Assembly: GCA_000383115.1 (NCBI GenBank)
Contig: KB910555.1
Span: 22,732 to 86,731 of the forward strand
DNA from: an alpha proteobacterium SCGC AAA015-N04
GTDB lineage: Bacteria > Pseudomonadota > Alphaproteobacteria > Puniceispirillales > Marisalimonadaceae
Reading direction: 5' to 3'
Length of the DNA stretch: 64,000 bases
Made by a program: the position numbers and the translations under genes
Shown: in pieces, positions 52,168 through 64,000 of the stretch
How the letters are laid out: each line of letters begins with the position of its first letter
Numbering within the stretch: position 1 is the first letter of the stretch
The notes under the pieces: model-generated
Databases searched by the model: none
Told to the model about the DNA's origin: nothing
Seen by the model: the letters and a program-made list of their open reading frames with translations, nothing else

Positions 52168-52548
52168 ATGGCAGACATTCAAAAAATAGCAGAAGAATTA
52201 AGTTCATTAACAGTTTTAGAAGCTTCTGAACTAGCAAAATTATTAGAAGAAAAATGGGGGGTCTCAGCATCCGCGCCTGTTGCAGTTGCAGCAGCGGCTG
52301 CTGTAGGTGGAGAAGCTGCACCCGCTGCTGAAGCAAAAACTGAGTTTAGTGTATTATTATCATCAGTTGGTGACAAAAAAATTAACGTTATTAAGGAAGT
52401 TAGAGCTGTAACTGGATTAGGTTTAAAAGAAGCTAAAGACCTAGTTGAATCAGCTCCTGCGATGGTGAAAGAAGGAGTGCCTGAAGCTGAAGCGAATGAA
52501 ATTAAATCAAAGCTTGAAGAGGCTGGTGCTTCTGTTGAAGTTAAATAA
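52168..52548 (+). CDS. rplL: 50S ribosomal protein L7/L12
   Basis: Ala-rich hinge; [27 protein letters not shown]. Confidence 0.98.
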   Translation: MADIQKIAEELSSLTVLEASELAKLLEEKWGVSASAPVAVAAAAAVGGEAAPAAEAKTEFSVLLSSVGDKKINVIKEVRAVTGLGLKEAKDLVESAPAMVKEGVPEAEANEIKSKLEEAGASVEVK

Positions 52549-52644
52549 TTAATTTTCTAAGAAACAATTAACCATCCATTAATTTGGCTTGTTAACCAGT
52601 ATATATAGAGATATTAAAATATTTTAATAACACAAGGATTATAA

Positions 52645-55600
52645 ATGTCAGCTCAGTCAAGCACTTTATTAAACAGAAGAAGAATTAGAAAATCATTTGG
52701 TAAGATCAAAGAAGTAGCGCAAATGCCAAACTTAATTGAAGTCCAAAGAAATTCATATGAACAATTTCTGCAAATGTATATACCAGATGATGAAAGAACT
52801 GATACAGGGTTGCAAGCAGTTTTTAGTTCTGTTTTCCCTATTAAAGATTTTGCTGGTAGGTCGATGTTAGAGTTTGTTTCTTACATTCTTGAAGAACCTA
52901 AATATGACGTAGATGAATGCCATCAACGTGGCTTAACTTACGCATCACCACTTAGGCTTACCTTACGACTAATTGTATGGGATATTGATCCTGATACTGG
53001 AACACGTTCTATTAGAGATATGAAAGAGCAAGATGTATACATGGGTGATATGCCTTTAATGACTCCAAGTGGTACGTTTGTTGTTAATGGTACCGAACGC
53101 GTAATAGTTTCTCAAATGCATAGATCACCAGGAGTATTTTTTGATCATGATAAAGGCAAAAGTCATACATCTGGAAAATTTCTTTTTGCAGCAAGAGTTA
53201 TTCCATATAGAGGTTCTTGGTTGGATTTTGAATTTGATCCTAAAGATATTCTTAATGTTAGGATTGATAGAAGAAGAAAGTTACCATGCACAACTTTATT
53301 GATGTCTTTATTAGATGATACTTCAGAAAAATATCTTGAGGAATGTCAAAAAAAACAAGTCGAACCTGACAGAAATCAACTAATAGGAATGACTAGAGAG
53401 GATATACTAAACTTTTTTTATGAAACTCAATCTTACGTTTTTAAATCTAAAAAATGGATAACAAAATTTATCGCTGAAAGTTATAGGGGCCAACGTTTAT
53501 CATTTGACTTAATTGACGCTAAGACAGAGAAAGTTGTTGCTAAATCTGGTGATAAAATTACTCCTCGAACTATAAAAAATTTGATATCAAGTGGTCTTGA
53601 AAATATAATCATAGAGCAAGAAGAAATTATAGGTAAATTTCTTTCTGAGGATGTAATAAATGAAAATACTGGCGAAGTTTATGCGGAATCTGGAGATGAA
53701 ATTACTGAAGAGCTTTTCAACCTTTTTAAGTCAATTAAATTAGATAAAATAAAAGTACTTTTTATTGATAACTCTTCAGTGGGTCCTTGGATCAGAAACA
53801 CACTAGCTTTAGATAAAAATGCAACCAGAGAAGAAGCGTTAATTGATATATACAGAGTAATGAGGCCAGGAGAACCCCCTGCTCATGAAACTGCTGAGGC
53901 TCTGTTTAATGGATTGTTCTTTGATAAAGAAAAATATGATCTTTCTGCTGTAGGTAGGGTTAAAATGTCTGCAAGATTAGACCTTGAAGTAGATGACTCT
54001 ATGAGAGTGCTTAGAAAAATTGATATATTATCAATACTGAAAGAACTAATTTCTTTAAAAGATGGTCATGGAGAAATTGACGATATTGACCATTTAGGCA
54101 ATAGAAGAGTTAGATCTGTTGGTGAGTTGCTCGAAAATCAATATCGAGTTGGATTATCTAGGATGGAGAGAGCTATTAAAGAAAGGATGAGTTCAGCAAA
54201 TGAAATTGAAAATTTAATGCCCCAAGATTTAATCAATGCTAAACCAGCAGCAGCATCTATAAGAGAATTTTTTGGATCTAGTCAGCTATCTCAATTTATG
54301 GACCAAACTAATCCTCTATCTGAGATTACTCATAAAAGGAGGGTGTCTGCTTTGGGGCCAGGGGGTTTGACACGAGAAAGAGCAGGATTTGAAGTCAGAG
54401 ATGTCCACCCAACACATTATGGAAGAATTTGTCCAATAGAAACACCAGAAGGTCCAAATATTGGTCTAATCAATTCTCTAGCAACTTTTGCCCAAATTAA
54501 TCAATATGGTTTTATTGAAACACCTTACAGAAAAGTAGAAAATGGAAAAGTTACTAATGATGTTGTTTATGTGTCAGCAATTGAGGAAGGTAAATTTACA
54601 ATTGCACAGGCGAATGCAGAATTAGACAGTAAAGGTAGCTTTGCTGGTGAATTATTGCCTGTAAGAAAATCAGGAGATATTGGGCTAGCTAATCCTAATG
54701 ATATAAATCTTATGGATGTATCTCCAAAACAGTTAGTTTCTGTTGCTTCGGCCTTAATACCTTTTTTAGAAAATGATGACGCTAATAGGGCCCTAATGGG
54801 ATCAAATATGATGCGACAAGCCGTTCCTCTTGTTAAGTCGGAAAGTCCGTTAGTGGGCACAGGCATAGAAGCGACTGTAGCTCAAGACTCAGGAGTTACA
54901 TTAGTTGCTAGAAGATCAGGTGTAGTTGACCAAGTTGATGCCACTAGAATAGTAATAAGAGCTAATTCAAAAGATGAAGCCGATATCAGTCCTGTTGACA
55001 TTTACACACTATCAAAGTTTCAGAGAAGTAATCAAAACACTTGCATTAATCAAAGACCACTAGTTCAAGTTGGTGATATAATTAATATAGGTGATATTAT
55101 CGCAGATGGTCCTGCTACCGAAGATGGAGAGTTAGCACTTGGAAGGAACGTATTAGTAGCATTTATGCCATGGAATGGATATAATTTCGAAGATTCAATT
55201 TTAATTTCTGAAAGAATTGTTAAAGAAGATGTATTCTCCTCTATTCATATAGAAGAATTTGAAGTAATGGCACGGGATACTAAACTTGGTCAGGAAGAAA
55301 TCACTCGTGATATTCCAAATATTGGGGAAGAAGCTCTTAGAAACTTAGATGAAGCTGGTATGGTTTATATTGGAGCTGAGGTAAAACCAGGTGATATTAT
55401 GGTAGGTAAAGTTACACCTAAGGGTGAAAGTCCTATGACGCCAGAAGAAAAGCTTCTTCGAGCAATTTTTGGAGAAAAAGCGTCCGATGTTCGTGACACC
55501 TCTCTAAAGGTGCCTCCTGGTGTGTCAGGGACAATAGTTGATGTAAGAGTTTTCTCTAGAAGAGGCGTTGACAAAGACGAAAGAGCTAGAGCAATTGAAA

Positions 55601-56820
55601 GGGCAGAAATTGAAAGGTATGCTAAGGATAGAGATGACGAAAAGATAATTTTAGAAAGAGGTTACTATGGTCGTTTGAAAGAATTCTTATTAAATCAGAA
55701 AGTATTATCTTCATCTGACAAAACTATTAAAAAAAATGATGTTTTGTCTTATGAAGTGTTAGATGGTCTCACAAGAGTTGATCTTCGTTCAATATCAATA
55801 AACGATGATAAGGTTCAGAAAAAAATTGAAAAATTATCAAGTCATTTTGATGGAGTTATAAAGACTTTAGAAAATAGATTTAATGATAAAGTTGATAAAC
55901 TTCAAAGAGGTGATGAACTCTTACCAGGCGTTATGAAAATGGTCAAAGTTTTTGTAGCAGTTAAGAGAAAATTACAATCGGGTGACAAGATGGCAGGCCG
56001 ACATGGCAATAAGGGCGTTATTTCTAAAATAATTCCAACCGAAGACATGCCTTACTTGGAAGATGGCACTCCAGTAGATGTTGTACTAAACCCGCTTGGT
56101 GTTCCGTCACGCATGAATGTTGGTCAAATACTTGAAACACATCTGGGCTGGGCAGCTGCTGGACTTGGTCATAAAATAAATAAAATGGTAAGTTCAGAAG
56201 TTGAAAATAACGATAATATTAAGAAATTTCTATTACAAATCTACGAGAATAAACAATTCAAATCTCAACTATCAACCTTAACAGATAATCAATTAATTCA
56301 ACAAGCTCACAATTTAAAAAGAGGTGTTCCTATGGCAACGCCTGTTTTCGATGGAGCAAGTGAAAAAAATGTTAGAGATATGTTAAAATTGGCAGATTTA
56401 GATGAAACCGGACAAGTTTGGCTAACTGATGGAAGAACAGGTGAAGTATTCGATAGAAAAGTTACTGTAGGATACATATACATGTTAAAACTCCATCACT
56501 TAGTTGATGATAAAATACACGCAAGATCAATCGGTCCTTATTCTCTCGTAACACAACAACCATTAGGAGGAAAGGCCCAATTTGGCGGTCAAAGATTTGG
56601 AGAAATGGAGGTTTGGGCGTTAGAGGCCTATGGTGCCGCTTATACGCTTCAAGAAATGTTAACAGTAAAGTCAGATGATGTGTCGGGAAGAACAAAAGTC
56701 TATGAATCTATAATTAGAGGAGATGATGATTTTGAGGCTGGTATTCCTGAATCATTCAATGTCCTAGTAAAGGAATTAAAATCTCTAGGATTAAATGTGA
56801 ATATGGATATTGTAGAATAA
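52645..56820 (+). CDS. rpoB: DNA-directed RNA polymerase subunit beta
   Basis: [65 protein letters not shown]. Confidence 0.99.
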   Translation: MSAQSSTLLNRRRIRKSFGKIKEVAQMPNLIEVQRNSYEQFLQMYIPDDERTDTGLQAVFSSVFPIKDFAGRSMLEFVSYILEEPKYDVDECHQRGLTYASPLRLTLRLIVWDIDPDTGTRSIRDMKEQDVYMGDMPLMTPSGTFVVNGTERVIVSQMHRSPGVFFDHDKGKSHTSGKFLFAARVIPYRGSWLDFEFDPKDILNVRIDRRRKLPCTTLLMSLLDDTSEKYLEECQKKQVEPDRNQLIGMTREDILNFFYETQSYVFKSKKWITKFIAESYRGQRLSFDLIDAKTEKVVAKSGDKITPRTIKNLISSGLENIIIEQEEIIGKFLSEDVINENTGEVYAESGDEITEELFNLFKSIKLDKIKVLFIDNSSVGPWIRNTLALDKNATREEALIDIYRVMRPGEPPAHETAEALFNGLFFDKEKYDLSAVGRVKMSARLDLEVDDSMRVLRKIDILSILKELISLKDGHGEIDDIDHLGNRRVRSVGELLENQYRVGLSRMERAIKERMSSANEIENLMPQDLINAKPAAASIREFFGSSQLSQFMDQTNPLSEITHKRRVSALGPGGLTRERAGFEVRDVHPTHYGRICPIETPEGPNIGLINSLATFAQINQYGFIETPYRKVENGKVTNDVVYVSAIEEGKFTIAQANAELDSKGSFAGELLPVRKSGDIGLANPNDINLMDVSPKQLVSVASALIPFLENDDANRALMGSNMMRQAVPLVKSESPLVGTGIEATVAQDSGVTLVARRSGVVDQVDATRIVIRANSKDEADISPVDIYTLSKFQRSNQNTCINQRPLVQVGDIINIGDIIADGPATEDGELALGRNVLVAFMPWNGYNFEDSILISERIVKEDVFSSIHIEEFEVMARDTKLGQEEITRDIPNIGEEALRNLDEAGMVYIGAEVKPGDIMVGKVTPKGESPMTPEEKLLRAIFGEKASDVRDTSLKVPPGVSGTIVDVRVFSRRGVDKDERARAIERAEIERYAKDRDDEKIILERGYYGRLKEFLLNQKVLSSSDKTIKKNDVLSYEVLDGLTRVDLRSISINDDKVQKKIEKLSSHFDGVIKTLENRFNDKVDKLQRGDELLPGVMKMVKVFVAVKRKLQSGDKMAGRHGNKGVISKIIPTEDMPYLEDGTPVDVVLNPLGVPSRMNVGQILETHLGWAAAGLGHKINKMVSSEVENNDNIKKFLLQIYENKQFKSQLSTLTDNQLIQQAHNLKRGVPMATPVFDGASEKNVRDMLKLADLDETGQVWLTDGRTGEVFDRKVTVGYIYMLKLHHLVDDKIHARSIGPYSLVTQQPLGGKAQFGGQRFGEMEVWALEAYGAAYTLQEMLTVKSDDVSGRTKVYESIIRGDDDFEAGIPESFNVLVKELKSLGLNVNMDIVE

Positions 56821-56850
56821 GTTTTAACCAAAACAAATTTATCAATAAGA

Positions 56851-59800
56851 TTGGAAAAAGAAATGAATGAATTAATTAGTCCTTTTGGACAATCTGGTAT
56901 AACTCAAAGCTTTGATCAAATTAGCATTTCAATCGCCTCCCCTGAAGCAATAAAAAGTTGGTCATTTGGTGAAATTAGAAAACCAGAAACTATAAACTAT
57001 AGAACATTTAAGCCAGAACGTGATGGTTTGTTCTGCGCAAAAATATTTGGTCCGGTTCGAGATTATGAGTGTCTTTGTGGTAAATATAAGCGTATGAAAT
57101 ATAGGGGTATTATTTGCGAAAAATGTGGTGTTGAAGTAACTCTATCGAAAGTAAGAAGAGAGAGAATGGGGCATATAGAATTAGCTGCTCCCGTAGCGCA
57201 TATTTGGTTTTTAAAATCACTTCCATCTCGTATAGGTTTACTCACTGATATGACATTAAAAGATCTTGAAAGGGTTCTGTATTTCGAGCATTTTTTAGTT
57301 ACCGAGCCTGGTCTTACCTCATTAAGTAAAGGTCAATTATTAAGTGAAGAAGATTATGACAAAGCTCTAGACGAATTTGGAGATGAAAGTTTTGAGGTCT
57401 CGATTGGTGCGGAAGCAATTAAGAAAATACTAATCGAAATGGATTTAAATGAAGAGCTTATTAAAATTAAAGATGAATTAGCAAAAACTGGATCCGAAAT
57501 TAAAAGAAAAAAATTAGTTAAAAGATTGAAATTAGTTGAATCATTTATTGAGTCTGGATCAAAGCCCGAGTGGATGATTTTAGAAGTAATTCCTGTTATT
57601 CCACCAGAATTAAGACCTTTAGTGCCTCTTGATGGAGGTAGATTTGCCACTTCTGATTTGAATGATTTATATAGAAGAGTAATAAATAGAAATAACCGTT
57701 TAAAAAGATTAATAGAGTTAAGAGCTCCTGACATCATTATACGTAATGAGAAGCGTATGCTTCAAGAATCTGTTGACGCTCTATTTGATAATGGCAGAAG
57801 GGGTAGGGTTATAACTGGTGTAAATAAAAGACCATTAAAATCACTATCAGATATGCTTAAGGGTAAACAAGGAAGATTCAGACAAAATCTTCTTGGCAAA
57901 AGAGTTGATTATTCTGGAAGATCTGTAATTGTTGTTGGCCCAGAACTTAAATTACATCAATGCGGAATTCCAAAAAAAATGGCTTTGGAATTATTTAAAC
58001 CTTTTATTTATTCAAGGCTTGAGCTTTATGGCCTAGCTAGCACAATAAAAGCAGCTAAAAGAATGGTAGAAAAAGAACGGCCTGAAGTATGGGACATTCT
58101 TGAAGAAGTGATTAGAGAGCATCCAGTAATGTTAAATAGAGCTCCAACACTTCATAGGTTGGGTATTCAAGCCTTTGAGCCAGTCCTGATTGAAGGTAAA
58201 GCTATAAATTTACATCCTTTGGTCTGCACAGCATTTAACGCAGATTTTGATGGTGATCAGATGGCTGTACATGTTCCTCTATCTTTAGAAGCTCAACTTG
58301 AAGCTAGAGTTCTAATGATGTCCACTAATAATATTTTATCACCTTCTAGTGGTAAACCAATAATTGTTCCTTCACAGGATATTATACTAGGACTTTATTA
58401 TTTATCTATGATAAGCGAAAGTCAAAAAGGTGAAGGTATGGTTTTTTCTTCTCCTTCTGAAGTTCTTATGGCCTTAGACAGTGGTGAGGTCGCTCTACAG
58501 GCTAAGATAAGAGTAAGAATTGACACCAATGATATGTCTGGAAATGAAACAAAAAAAATTGTTGAGACTACTCCAGGAAGAGCTAAATTATCTACACTAC
58601 TGCCGAAACACTCTTCTGTTAATTTTGAAACTATTAATAAGCTTATGACTAAGAAAGAAGTAACTAATGTTATTGACTACGTTTATAGACATTGTGGACA
58701 AAAAGACACCGTAATTTTTTGTGACCAATTGATGGCAATGGGATTTAAACACGCTTGCACGGCTGGAATCTCATTTGGTATCTCAGATTTAGAAACACCT
58801 AATGCAAAGGCGAGTTTAATGGCTGATGCTGAAAAGCAAGTTAAGGATTTTGAACAACAATACCAAGACGGTTTAATAACACAAGGTGAAAAATATAATA
58901 AGGTTGTTGATGTTTGGTCAAAATGTTCCGATGATGTTGCAGCAGAAATGATGAAAAATATTTCAACTACAAAAATTGGTCAACCAGTTAACTCAGTGTG
59001 GATGATGGCACACTCTGGGGCTAGGGGGTCTGCAGCCCAAATAAAACAACTTGCTGGAATGAGGGGTTTAATGGCAAAACCATCAGGTGAAATTATTGAA
59101 ACACCCATAAAATCATCTTTTAAAGATGGGCTGAATGTCCTTGAATATTTTAATTCTACGCATGGAGCCAGAAAAGGTTTAGCTGATACTGCTCTTAAAA
59201 CCGCTAATTCCGGTTATTTGACAAGAAGACTTGTTGATGTTGCTCAAGATTGTATTGTAACTGAAGAAGATTGCGGAACAGAAAACGGTTTTATAATGCG
59301 GGCTGTTATTGAAGGTGGAGACATAATTGAACCTTTAACAGAAAGAATACTAGGTAGAACTTTAGCGAGTGATCTAATTAATTCAAAAGATAATAGTATA
59401 ATTATCAAAAAAGATACAATTCTTAATGAAGATGATGTTGACAAAATTGAAAGAGCTGGAATTGACCAAGTAAAAGTTAGATCAGCTTTAACATGTGATA
59501 CACAACCAGGCATCTGCGCTATGTGTTATGGTAGGGATCTTGCTAGAGGTACTCCTGTGAATATTGGTGAAGCTGTGGGTGTGATTGCAGCACAATCAAT
59601 AGGTGAGCCAGGAACTCAATTGACAATGAGAACTTTTCATATAGGTGGTGCTGCTCAAAGAGGAGCGGAACAATCTAAAATAGAGGCACCTTTTGATGGT
59701 AAACTAAGGCTTGACAATGTCTCTTTAGTTACAACAGATGATGGAAGTGAGGTGGTGCTATCAAGATCCTCTGAACTGCTTTTATTAGATGAACAAGGAA

Positions 59801-61029
59801 GAGAAAAAGCTAGATATCGGTTACAATATGGAGCAAAACTGTTAAAAAAAGATGGTAATAAAGTTAAAGCTGGAGAAATTTTAGTAGAATGGGACCCTTA
59901 TACCATTCCCATAATTACTGAAAAAGAAGGAACTGCTCACTATGTCGATTTAGTTGAAGGTATTTCTATGAGAGAAATAGTGGATGAATCTACTGGAATT
60001 GGAAGTAGAGTTGTAATGGACTGGAAACAACAGAGTGGTGGATCAAATTTGAGACCTAGAATCACACTAAGGGATGATGATGGAGAAGTAATTAATTTAC
60101 CAAATGGATTAGAAGCTAGATATTTCATGTCAATGAACGCTATACTGAGTGTTGAAAATGGAAGCAAAGTTAAAGCTGGTTCAGTTTTAGCACGTATACC
60201 AAGAGAAAGTTCTAAAACTAGAGATATTACTGGTGGATTACCAAGAGTAGCTGAGTTATTTGAAGCAAGAAAACCTAAAGATTTTGCAATAATTTCAGAA
60301 AGTGATGGGGTTGTCGAATTTGGAGCTGATTATAAAGCGAAAAGAAGAATTAGAGTAGTTCCTCAAGATACTAGTGTTGATCCAATAGAATATATGGTTC
60401 CTAAAGGTAAATTATTAGCTGTGCAAGAAGGAGATTTTATTAGAAAAGGTGACATGATAATTGATGGTAGTCCTGTTCCTCACGATATTTTAAATATACT
60501 TGGCATTGAGGCGTTAGCTGACTATTTAGTAAAAGAAGTCCAAGATGTTTATAGGCTTCAAGGTGTAAAAATAAACGATAAACACATTGAGGTTATTGTT
60601 AGACAGATGTTACAAAAAATTGAAATAATTGATCATGGAGGAACAACTTTCCTAAATGGTGAGCATGTAAATAGATTAGAGTTTAAGAAAGCCAACGAAA
60701 AGGCTGTCGAACAAAACATCGAACCAGCTAAGGGGTCACCTGTTTTATTAGGTATTACAAAAGCTAGTTTGCAAACTGAAAGTTTTATATCTGCAGCATC
60801 TTTTCAGGAAACAACAAGAGTACTTACTGAAGCTGCTGTATCTGGAAAGTCAGATGCCTTGTTAGGATTAAAAGAAAACGTAATTGTTGGCCGATTGGTT
60901 CCGGCAGGAACGGGTTCTGTCGTAAACAAGTTAAGAATGACAGCTAACAAAAGAGATAGAGAAATTTTAGAAGCTAAAGCAAAAGAAGAAGCGCTCATGA
61001 TTGACGAAACTAATGTAGAAAGTGATTGA
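56851..61029 (+). CDS. rpoC: DNA-directed RNA polymerase subunit beta'
   Basis: [23 protein letters not shown] zinc ribbon; [15 protein letters not shown] active site. A TTG start at 56851 or the ATG at 56863 is possible. Confidence 0.99.
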   Translation: MEKEMNELISPFGQSGITQSFDQISISIASPEAIKSWSFGEIRKPETINYRTFKPERDGLFCAKIFGPVRDYECLCGKYKRMKYRGIICEKCGVEVTLSKVRRERMGHIELAAPVAHIWFLKSLPSRIGLLTDMTLKDLERVLYFEHFLVTEPGLTSLSKGQLLSEEDYDKALDEFGDESFEVSIGAEAIKKILIEMDLNEELIKIKDELAKTGSEIKRKKLVKRLKLVESFIESGSKPEWMILEVIPVIPPELRPLVPLDGGRFATSDLNDLYRRVINRNNRLKRLIELRAPDIIIRNEKRMLQESVDALFDNGRRGRVITGVNKRPLKSLSDMLKGKQGRFRQNLLGKRVDYSGRSVIVVGPELKLHQCGIPKKMALELFKPFIYSRLELYGLASTIKAAKRMVEKERPEVWDILEEVIREHPVMLNRAPTLHRLGIQAFEPVLIEGKAINLHPLVCTAFNADFDGDQMAVHVPLSLEAQLEARVLMMSTNNILSPSSGKPIIVPSQDIILGLYYLSMISESQKGEGMVFSSPSEVLMALDSGEVALQAKIRVRIDTNDMSGNETKKIVETTPGRAKLSTLLPKHSSVNFETINKLMTKKEVTNVIDYVYRHCGQKDTVIFCDQLMAMGFKHACTAGISFGISDLETPNAKASLMADAEKQVKDFEQQYQDGLITQGEKYNKVVDVWSKCSDDVAAEMMKNISTTKIGQPVNSVWMMAHSGARGSAAQIKQLAGMRGLMAKPSGEIIETPIKSSFKDGLNVLEYFNSTHGARKGLADTALKTANSGYLTRRLVDVAQDCIVTEEDCGTENGFIMRAVIEGGDIIEPLTERILGRTLASDLINSKDNSIIIKKDTILNEDDVDKIERAGIDQVKVRSALTCDTQPGICAMCYGRDLARGTPVNIGEAVGVIAAQSIGEPGTQLTMRTFHIGGAAQRGAEQSKIEAPFDGKLRLDNVSLVTTDDGSEVVLSRSSELLLLDEQGREKARYRLQYGAKLLKKDGNKVKAGEILVEWDPYTIPIITEKEGTAHYVDLVEGISMREIVDESTGIGSRVVMDWKQQSGGSNLRPRITLRDDDGEVINLPNGLEARYFMSMNAILSVENGSKVKAGSVLARIPRESSKTRDITGGLPRVAELFEARKPKDFAIISESDGVVEFGADYKAKRRIRVVPQDTSVDPIEYMVPKGKLLAVQEGDFIRKGDMIIDGSPVPHDILNILGIEALADYLVKEVQDVYRLQGVKINDKHIEVIVRQMLQKIEIIDHGGTTFLNGEHVNRLEFKKANEKAVEQNIEPAKGSPVLLGITKASLQTESFISAASFQETTRVLTEAAVSGKSDALLGLKENVIVGRLVPAGTGSVVNKLRMTANKRDREILEAKAKEEALMIDETNVESD

Positions 61030-61041
61030 GAAAAAAAAAGC

Positions 61042-61060
61042 AGAACTTTGTTCTTTTGTT
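61042..61060 (+). terminator. Weak terminator-like hairpin after rpoC
   Basis: AGAAC-TTT-GTTCT followed by TTTGTT; short 5-bp stem only. Confidence 0.3.
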
Positions 61061-61061
61061 C

Positions 61062-61090
61062 TTGACCAAATTGATTGTAAATAATACAAT
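61062..61090 (+). promoter_or_regulatory. Candidate sigma70-type promoter of rpsL-rpsG-fusA
   Basis: TTGACC -35, exactly 17-nt spacer, TACAAT -10, ~120 nt upstream of rpsL. Confidence 0.65.
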
Positions 61091-61210
61091 CCCGCCACTA
61101 ATGAGCCCTGGTTGTAATGAAAATTAGACGCTAGCTTATTATTGTGTGATTAATTATTAATATAAAACGATGCTCTTAATGGTATTGAATTATTTTTGAA
61201 GGATTTTAAA

Positions 61211-61582
61211 ATGCCTACGATTAACCAGCTTATAAGGCGTGGTCGAGATAAACCTGTTAATAAAACCAAAGTCCCTGCTATGCAATCGTGTCCACAAAAA
61301 AGAGGTGTTTGTACTAGAGTTTATACTACTACACCTAAAAAGCCAAATTCTGCACTTAGAAAAGTTGCTAGAATTAGACTTACGAATGGATTTGAGGTTA
61401 CATCATATATACCTGGTGAAGGTCATAACCTTCAAGAGCACTCTGTTGTATTAATTAGGGGTGGAAGGGTAAAAGATTTACCAGGCGTGCGGTATCATGT
61501 GGTTCGAGGAACATTAGATACGCAAGGTGTATCGGATAGAAGACAAAGAAGATCTAAATATGGTTCTAAAAGACCTAAATAA
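61211..61582 (+). CDS. rpsL: 30S ribosomal protein S12 (start refined)
   Basis: [49 protein letters not shown]. Confidence 0.99.
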   Translation: MPTINQLIRRGRDKPVNKTKVPAMQSCPQKRGVCTRVYTTTPKKPNSALRKVARIRLTNGFEVTSYIPGEGHNLQEHSVVLIRGGRVKDLPGVRYHVVRGTLDTQGVSDRRQRRSKYGSKRPK

Positions 61583-61595
61583 GTAGGGTATAATT

Positions 61596-62066
61596 ATGTC
61601 AAGACGAAGAAAAGCTATTAAAAGAGATGTAATGCCAGATCCTAAATTTGGTAACAAAATTATTTCTAAATTTACTTCTTGTTTAATGTATGATGGTAAA
61701 AGATCTACAGCTGAAAAGATAGTTTATGGGGCATTTGATGTTATTGAAAAAAAATCTGGTTCAGAGCCAATAAAAATTTTCAATGATGCAATAGATAATG
61801 TACAGCCTCAATTAGAAGTGAGATCTCGGAGAGTAGGTGGTGCAACATACCAAGTTCCTGTAGAAGTAAGATCGGAGAGGGCTCTTGCGCTTGCAATAAG
61901 ATGGTTGATTAATAGCAGTAGAAATAGATCAGAAAAATCAATGACTGAACGTCTGAGTGGAGAACTTTTAGATGCGTCATCAAACAAAGGAGCATCAGTC
62001 AAAAAAAGAGACGATACTCATAAAATGGCAGAAGCTAATAAAGCTTTTTCACATTATCGCTGGTAA
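61596..62066 (+). CDS. rpsG: 30S ribosomal protein S7
   Basis: [43 protein letters not shown]. Confidence 0.99.
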   Translation: MSRRRKAIKRDVMPDPKFGNKIISKFTSCLMYDGKRSTAEKIVYGAFDVIEKKSGSEPIKIFNDAIDNVQPQLEVRSRRVGGATYQVPVEVRSERALALAIRWLINSSRNRSEKSMTERLSGELLDASSNKGASVKKRDDTHKMAEANKAFSHYRW

Positions 62067-62080
62067 AATAAGGATTGAAA

Positions 62081-64000
62081 ATGTCTCGTGGATACGATTT
62101 AAATAGATATAGAAATTTTGGCATAATTGCTCACATTGATGCTGGTAAAACTACAACATCTGAAAGAATACTTTATTACACTGGAAGGTCTCATAAGATT
62201 GGTGAAGTTCATGATGGTAACGCAACTATGGATTGGATGGAACAAGAACAAGAGCGTGGCATTACTATAACTTCAGCTGCCACTACTTGCTTCTGGTTTA
62301 GGACTGAAGACGGAAAAAACTTTGATCCGAGCTTTGGAAATTCAGAAGAAGATGCTAAATTCAGGTTTAATATTATTGATACACCTGGTCATGTCGATTT
62401 TACTATAGAAGTTGAACGTTCTTTAGCAGTATTAGATGGCGCTGTAGTTGTGTTGGACGCTAACGCTGGTATAGAACCACAAACTGAAACCGTTTGGCGA
62501 CAAGCTGATAGATATAAGGTTCCTAGAATAGTGTTTGTTAACAAAATGGATAAAATTGGTGCGGATTTCTTTAAATGTGTTGATATGATTAAAGATAGAA
62601 CTGGGGCCACACCAATGCCATTAAATCTACCTATTGGGGTAGAAAATAATTTTGTTGGTTTAGTTGACTTAGTATCTATGAAAGAATGGGTTTGGGATTC
62701 AGAAGATCTTGGTGCTTCATGGACAATTGGTAATATTAGGGATGATTTAATTGAAAAAGCTAAGGAGATGAGATCTAACCTTCTAGAACTCGCTGTTGAA
62801 CAAGATGATGAATGGATGGAAAAATATTTAGATGGTGAAGAACCTGATGAGTTTGCCTTGAGAAAACTGATTCGAAAGGGAACCTTAGCAATGGATTTTG
62901 TGCCTGTGCTTTGTGGATCTGCTTTTAAAAATAAAGGTGTTCAAACAATGTTGAACTCAGTTATTGATTATCTACCAGACCCTCTTGACGTACCACCTTA
63001 TGTAGGATTTTTACCTGGTGACACTTCTGAAACAAGAAATGTTGAGAGAAAAGCTAGTGATACAGAGCCCTTCTCCGGTTTGGCTTTTAAAATTATGAAT
63101 GATCCTTTTGTGGGCTCTCTAACCTTTCTAAGGATATATTCGGGAAAAATTAAAAAAGGTGATTCTTTGCTTAATGCAACTAAAGGGAAAAAAGAACGTG
63201 TCGGTCGAATGATGATGATGCATTCTAACAACAGAGAGGAAATTGATGAGGCATTTGCTGGTGATATCGTAGCACTCGCTGGAATGAAAGAAACTACTAC
63301 TGGTGACACTTTATCTGATCCAATCAAACCTGTAGTATTAGAAACTATGACATTTCCTAATCCAGTTATAGAAATTGCTGTAGAACCAAAATCTAAAAAT
63401 GATCAAGAAAAAATGTCTACAGGCCTTGCTAGATTAGCTGCCGAAGACCCCTCATTCCAAGTGTCAACTGATATTGAATCTGGACAAACAATTATGAAGG
63501 GTATGGGAGAACTTCATCTTGACATTTTGATTGATCGACTTGAGAGAGAATTTAAAGTTGAAGCTAACATTGGAGCTCCTCAGGTTGCTTACAGAGAAAC
63601 AATAACAAAAGAAGTTGAGGTTGATTATACACATAAAAAACAATCTGGTGGATCAGGTCAATTTGCTAGAGTTAAGATGACTTTTTCTCCTAATCCCGAC
63701 AACGATTTTCAGTTTATAAATTCTATTAAAGGTGGAAATATACCTACGGAATATATTCCTGGAGTTGAAAAAGGTCTAATTTTAGCCAAAGAATCTGGTA
63801 TAATTGCAGGGTTTCCTGCTATAGATTTTAAGGTCAATTTACATGATGGCGCATTTCATGATGTTGATTCCTCTGTTATGGCATTTGAGATAGCTGCTCG
63901 CGCCGCTTTTCGCGAAGGAATGCAAAAAGCTTCTCCTGTTTTATTAGAACCAATAATGAAGGTTGAATGTGTAACACCTGAAGAATACATGGGTGACATT
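62081..64000 (+). CDS. fusA: Elongation factor G, 3' truncated by window edge
   Basis: ATGTCTCGTGGATACGATTTAAATAGATATAGAAATTTTGGCATAATTGCTCACATTGATGCTGGTAAAACTAC = [25 protein letters not shown]; frame open to window end (absent from the ORF track because it has no stop). Confidence 0.98.
   Translation, partial: MSRGYDLNRYRNFGIIAHIDAGKTTTSERILYYTGRSHKIGEVHDGNATMDWMEQEQERGITITSAATTCFWFRTEDGKNFDPSFGNSEEDAKFRFNIIDTPGHVDFTIEVERSLAVLDGAVVVLDANAGIEPQTETVWRQADRYKVPRIVFVNKMDKIGADFFKCVDMIKDRTGATPMPLNLPIGVENNFVGLVDLVSMKEWVWDSEDLGASWTIGNIRDDLIEKAKEMRSNLLELAVEQDDEWMEKYLDGEEPDEFALRKLIRKGTLAMDFVPVLCGSAFKNKGVQTMLNSVIDYLPDPLDVPPYVGFLPGDTSETRNVERKASDTEPFSGLAFKIMNDPFVGSLTFLRIYSGKIKKGDSLLNATKGKKERVGRMMMMHSNNREEIDEAFAGDIVALAGMKETTTGDTLSDPIKPVVLETMTFPNPVIEIAVEPKSKNDQEKMSTGLARLAAEDPSFQVSTDIESGQTIMKGMGELHLDILIDRLEREFKVEANIGAPQVAYRETITKEVEVDYTHKKQSGGSGQFARVKMTFSPNPDNDFQFINSIKGGNIPTEYIPGVEKGLILAKESGIIAGFPAIDFKVNLHDGAFHDVDSSVMAFEIAARAAFREGMQKASPVLLEPIMKVECVTPEEYMGDI

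Noticed and set aside
52058-52376. Leu/Gln-rich and Ala-rich minus-strand ORFs
   Set aside because: Frame artefacts opposite the Ala-rich rplL hinge region.

Overview
AT-rich bacterial chromosomal window, probably from a streamlined alphaproteobacterium (inference from gene order and composition). Most of it is core genome. It holds the 3' end of ettA, mlaC/mlaA, a UvrD-type helicase, prmA and an M24 aminopeptidase. A complete division/cell-wall (dcw) cluster lies on the minus strand, from mraZ to ftsZ and continuing through lpxC, bamD, recN and ligA, with rnpB just upstream of mraZ. A mixed metabolic segment follows (tusA-like, plsC-like, DUF2237, bactofilin, nudC, ene-reductase, voltage-gated K+ channel, SDRs, nitroreductase, CoA-transferase, enoyl-CoA hydratase, amidohydrolase, dehydrogenases, DMT transporter). 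Then come tRNA-Thr, rlmB, tRNA-Tyr, tuf, tRNA-Trp, secE, nusG, rplKAJL, rpoBC, rpsL, rpsG and a truncated fusA. I saw no mobile element, CRISPR array, prophage or defence system, and no convincing novel multigene system. The most interesting non-routine signals are: four perfectly 10-bp-phased TGGGA boxes upstream of mraZ; a decayed protein-coding gene in the ~750 bp 'empty' region at 31.15-31.8 kb, which I recovered by reading across frames; all seven convergent gene junctions abutting or overlapping within about 6 nt; a twin-hairpin plus L10-leader region upstream of rplJ; and small orphan ORFs around a bactofilin gene.
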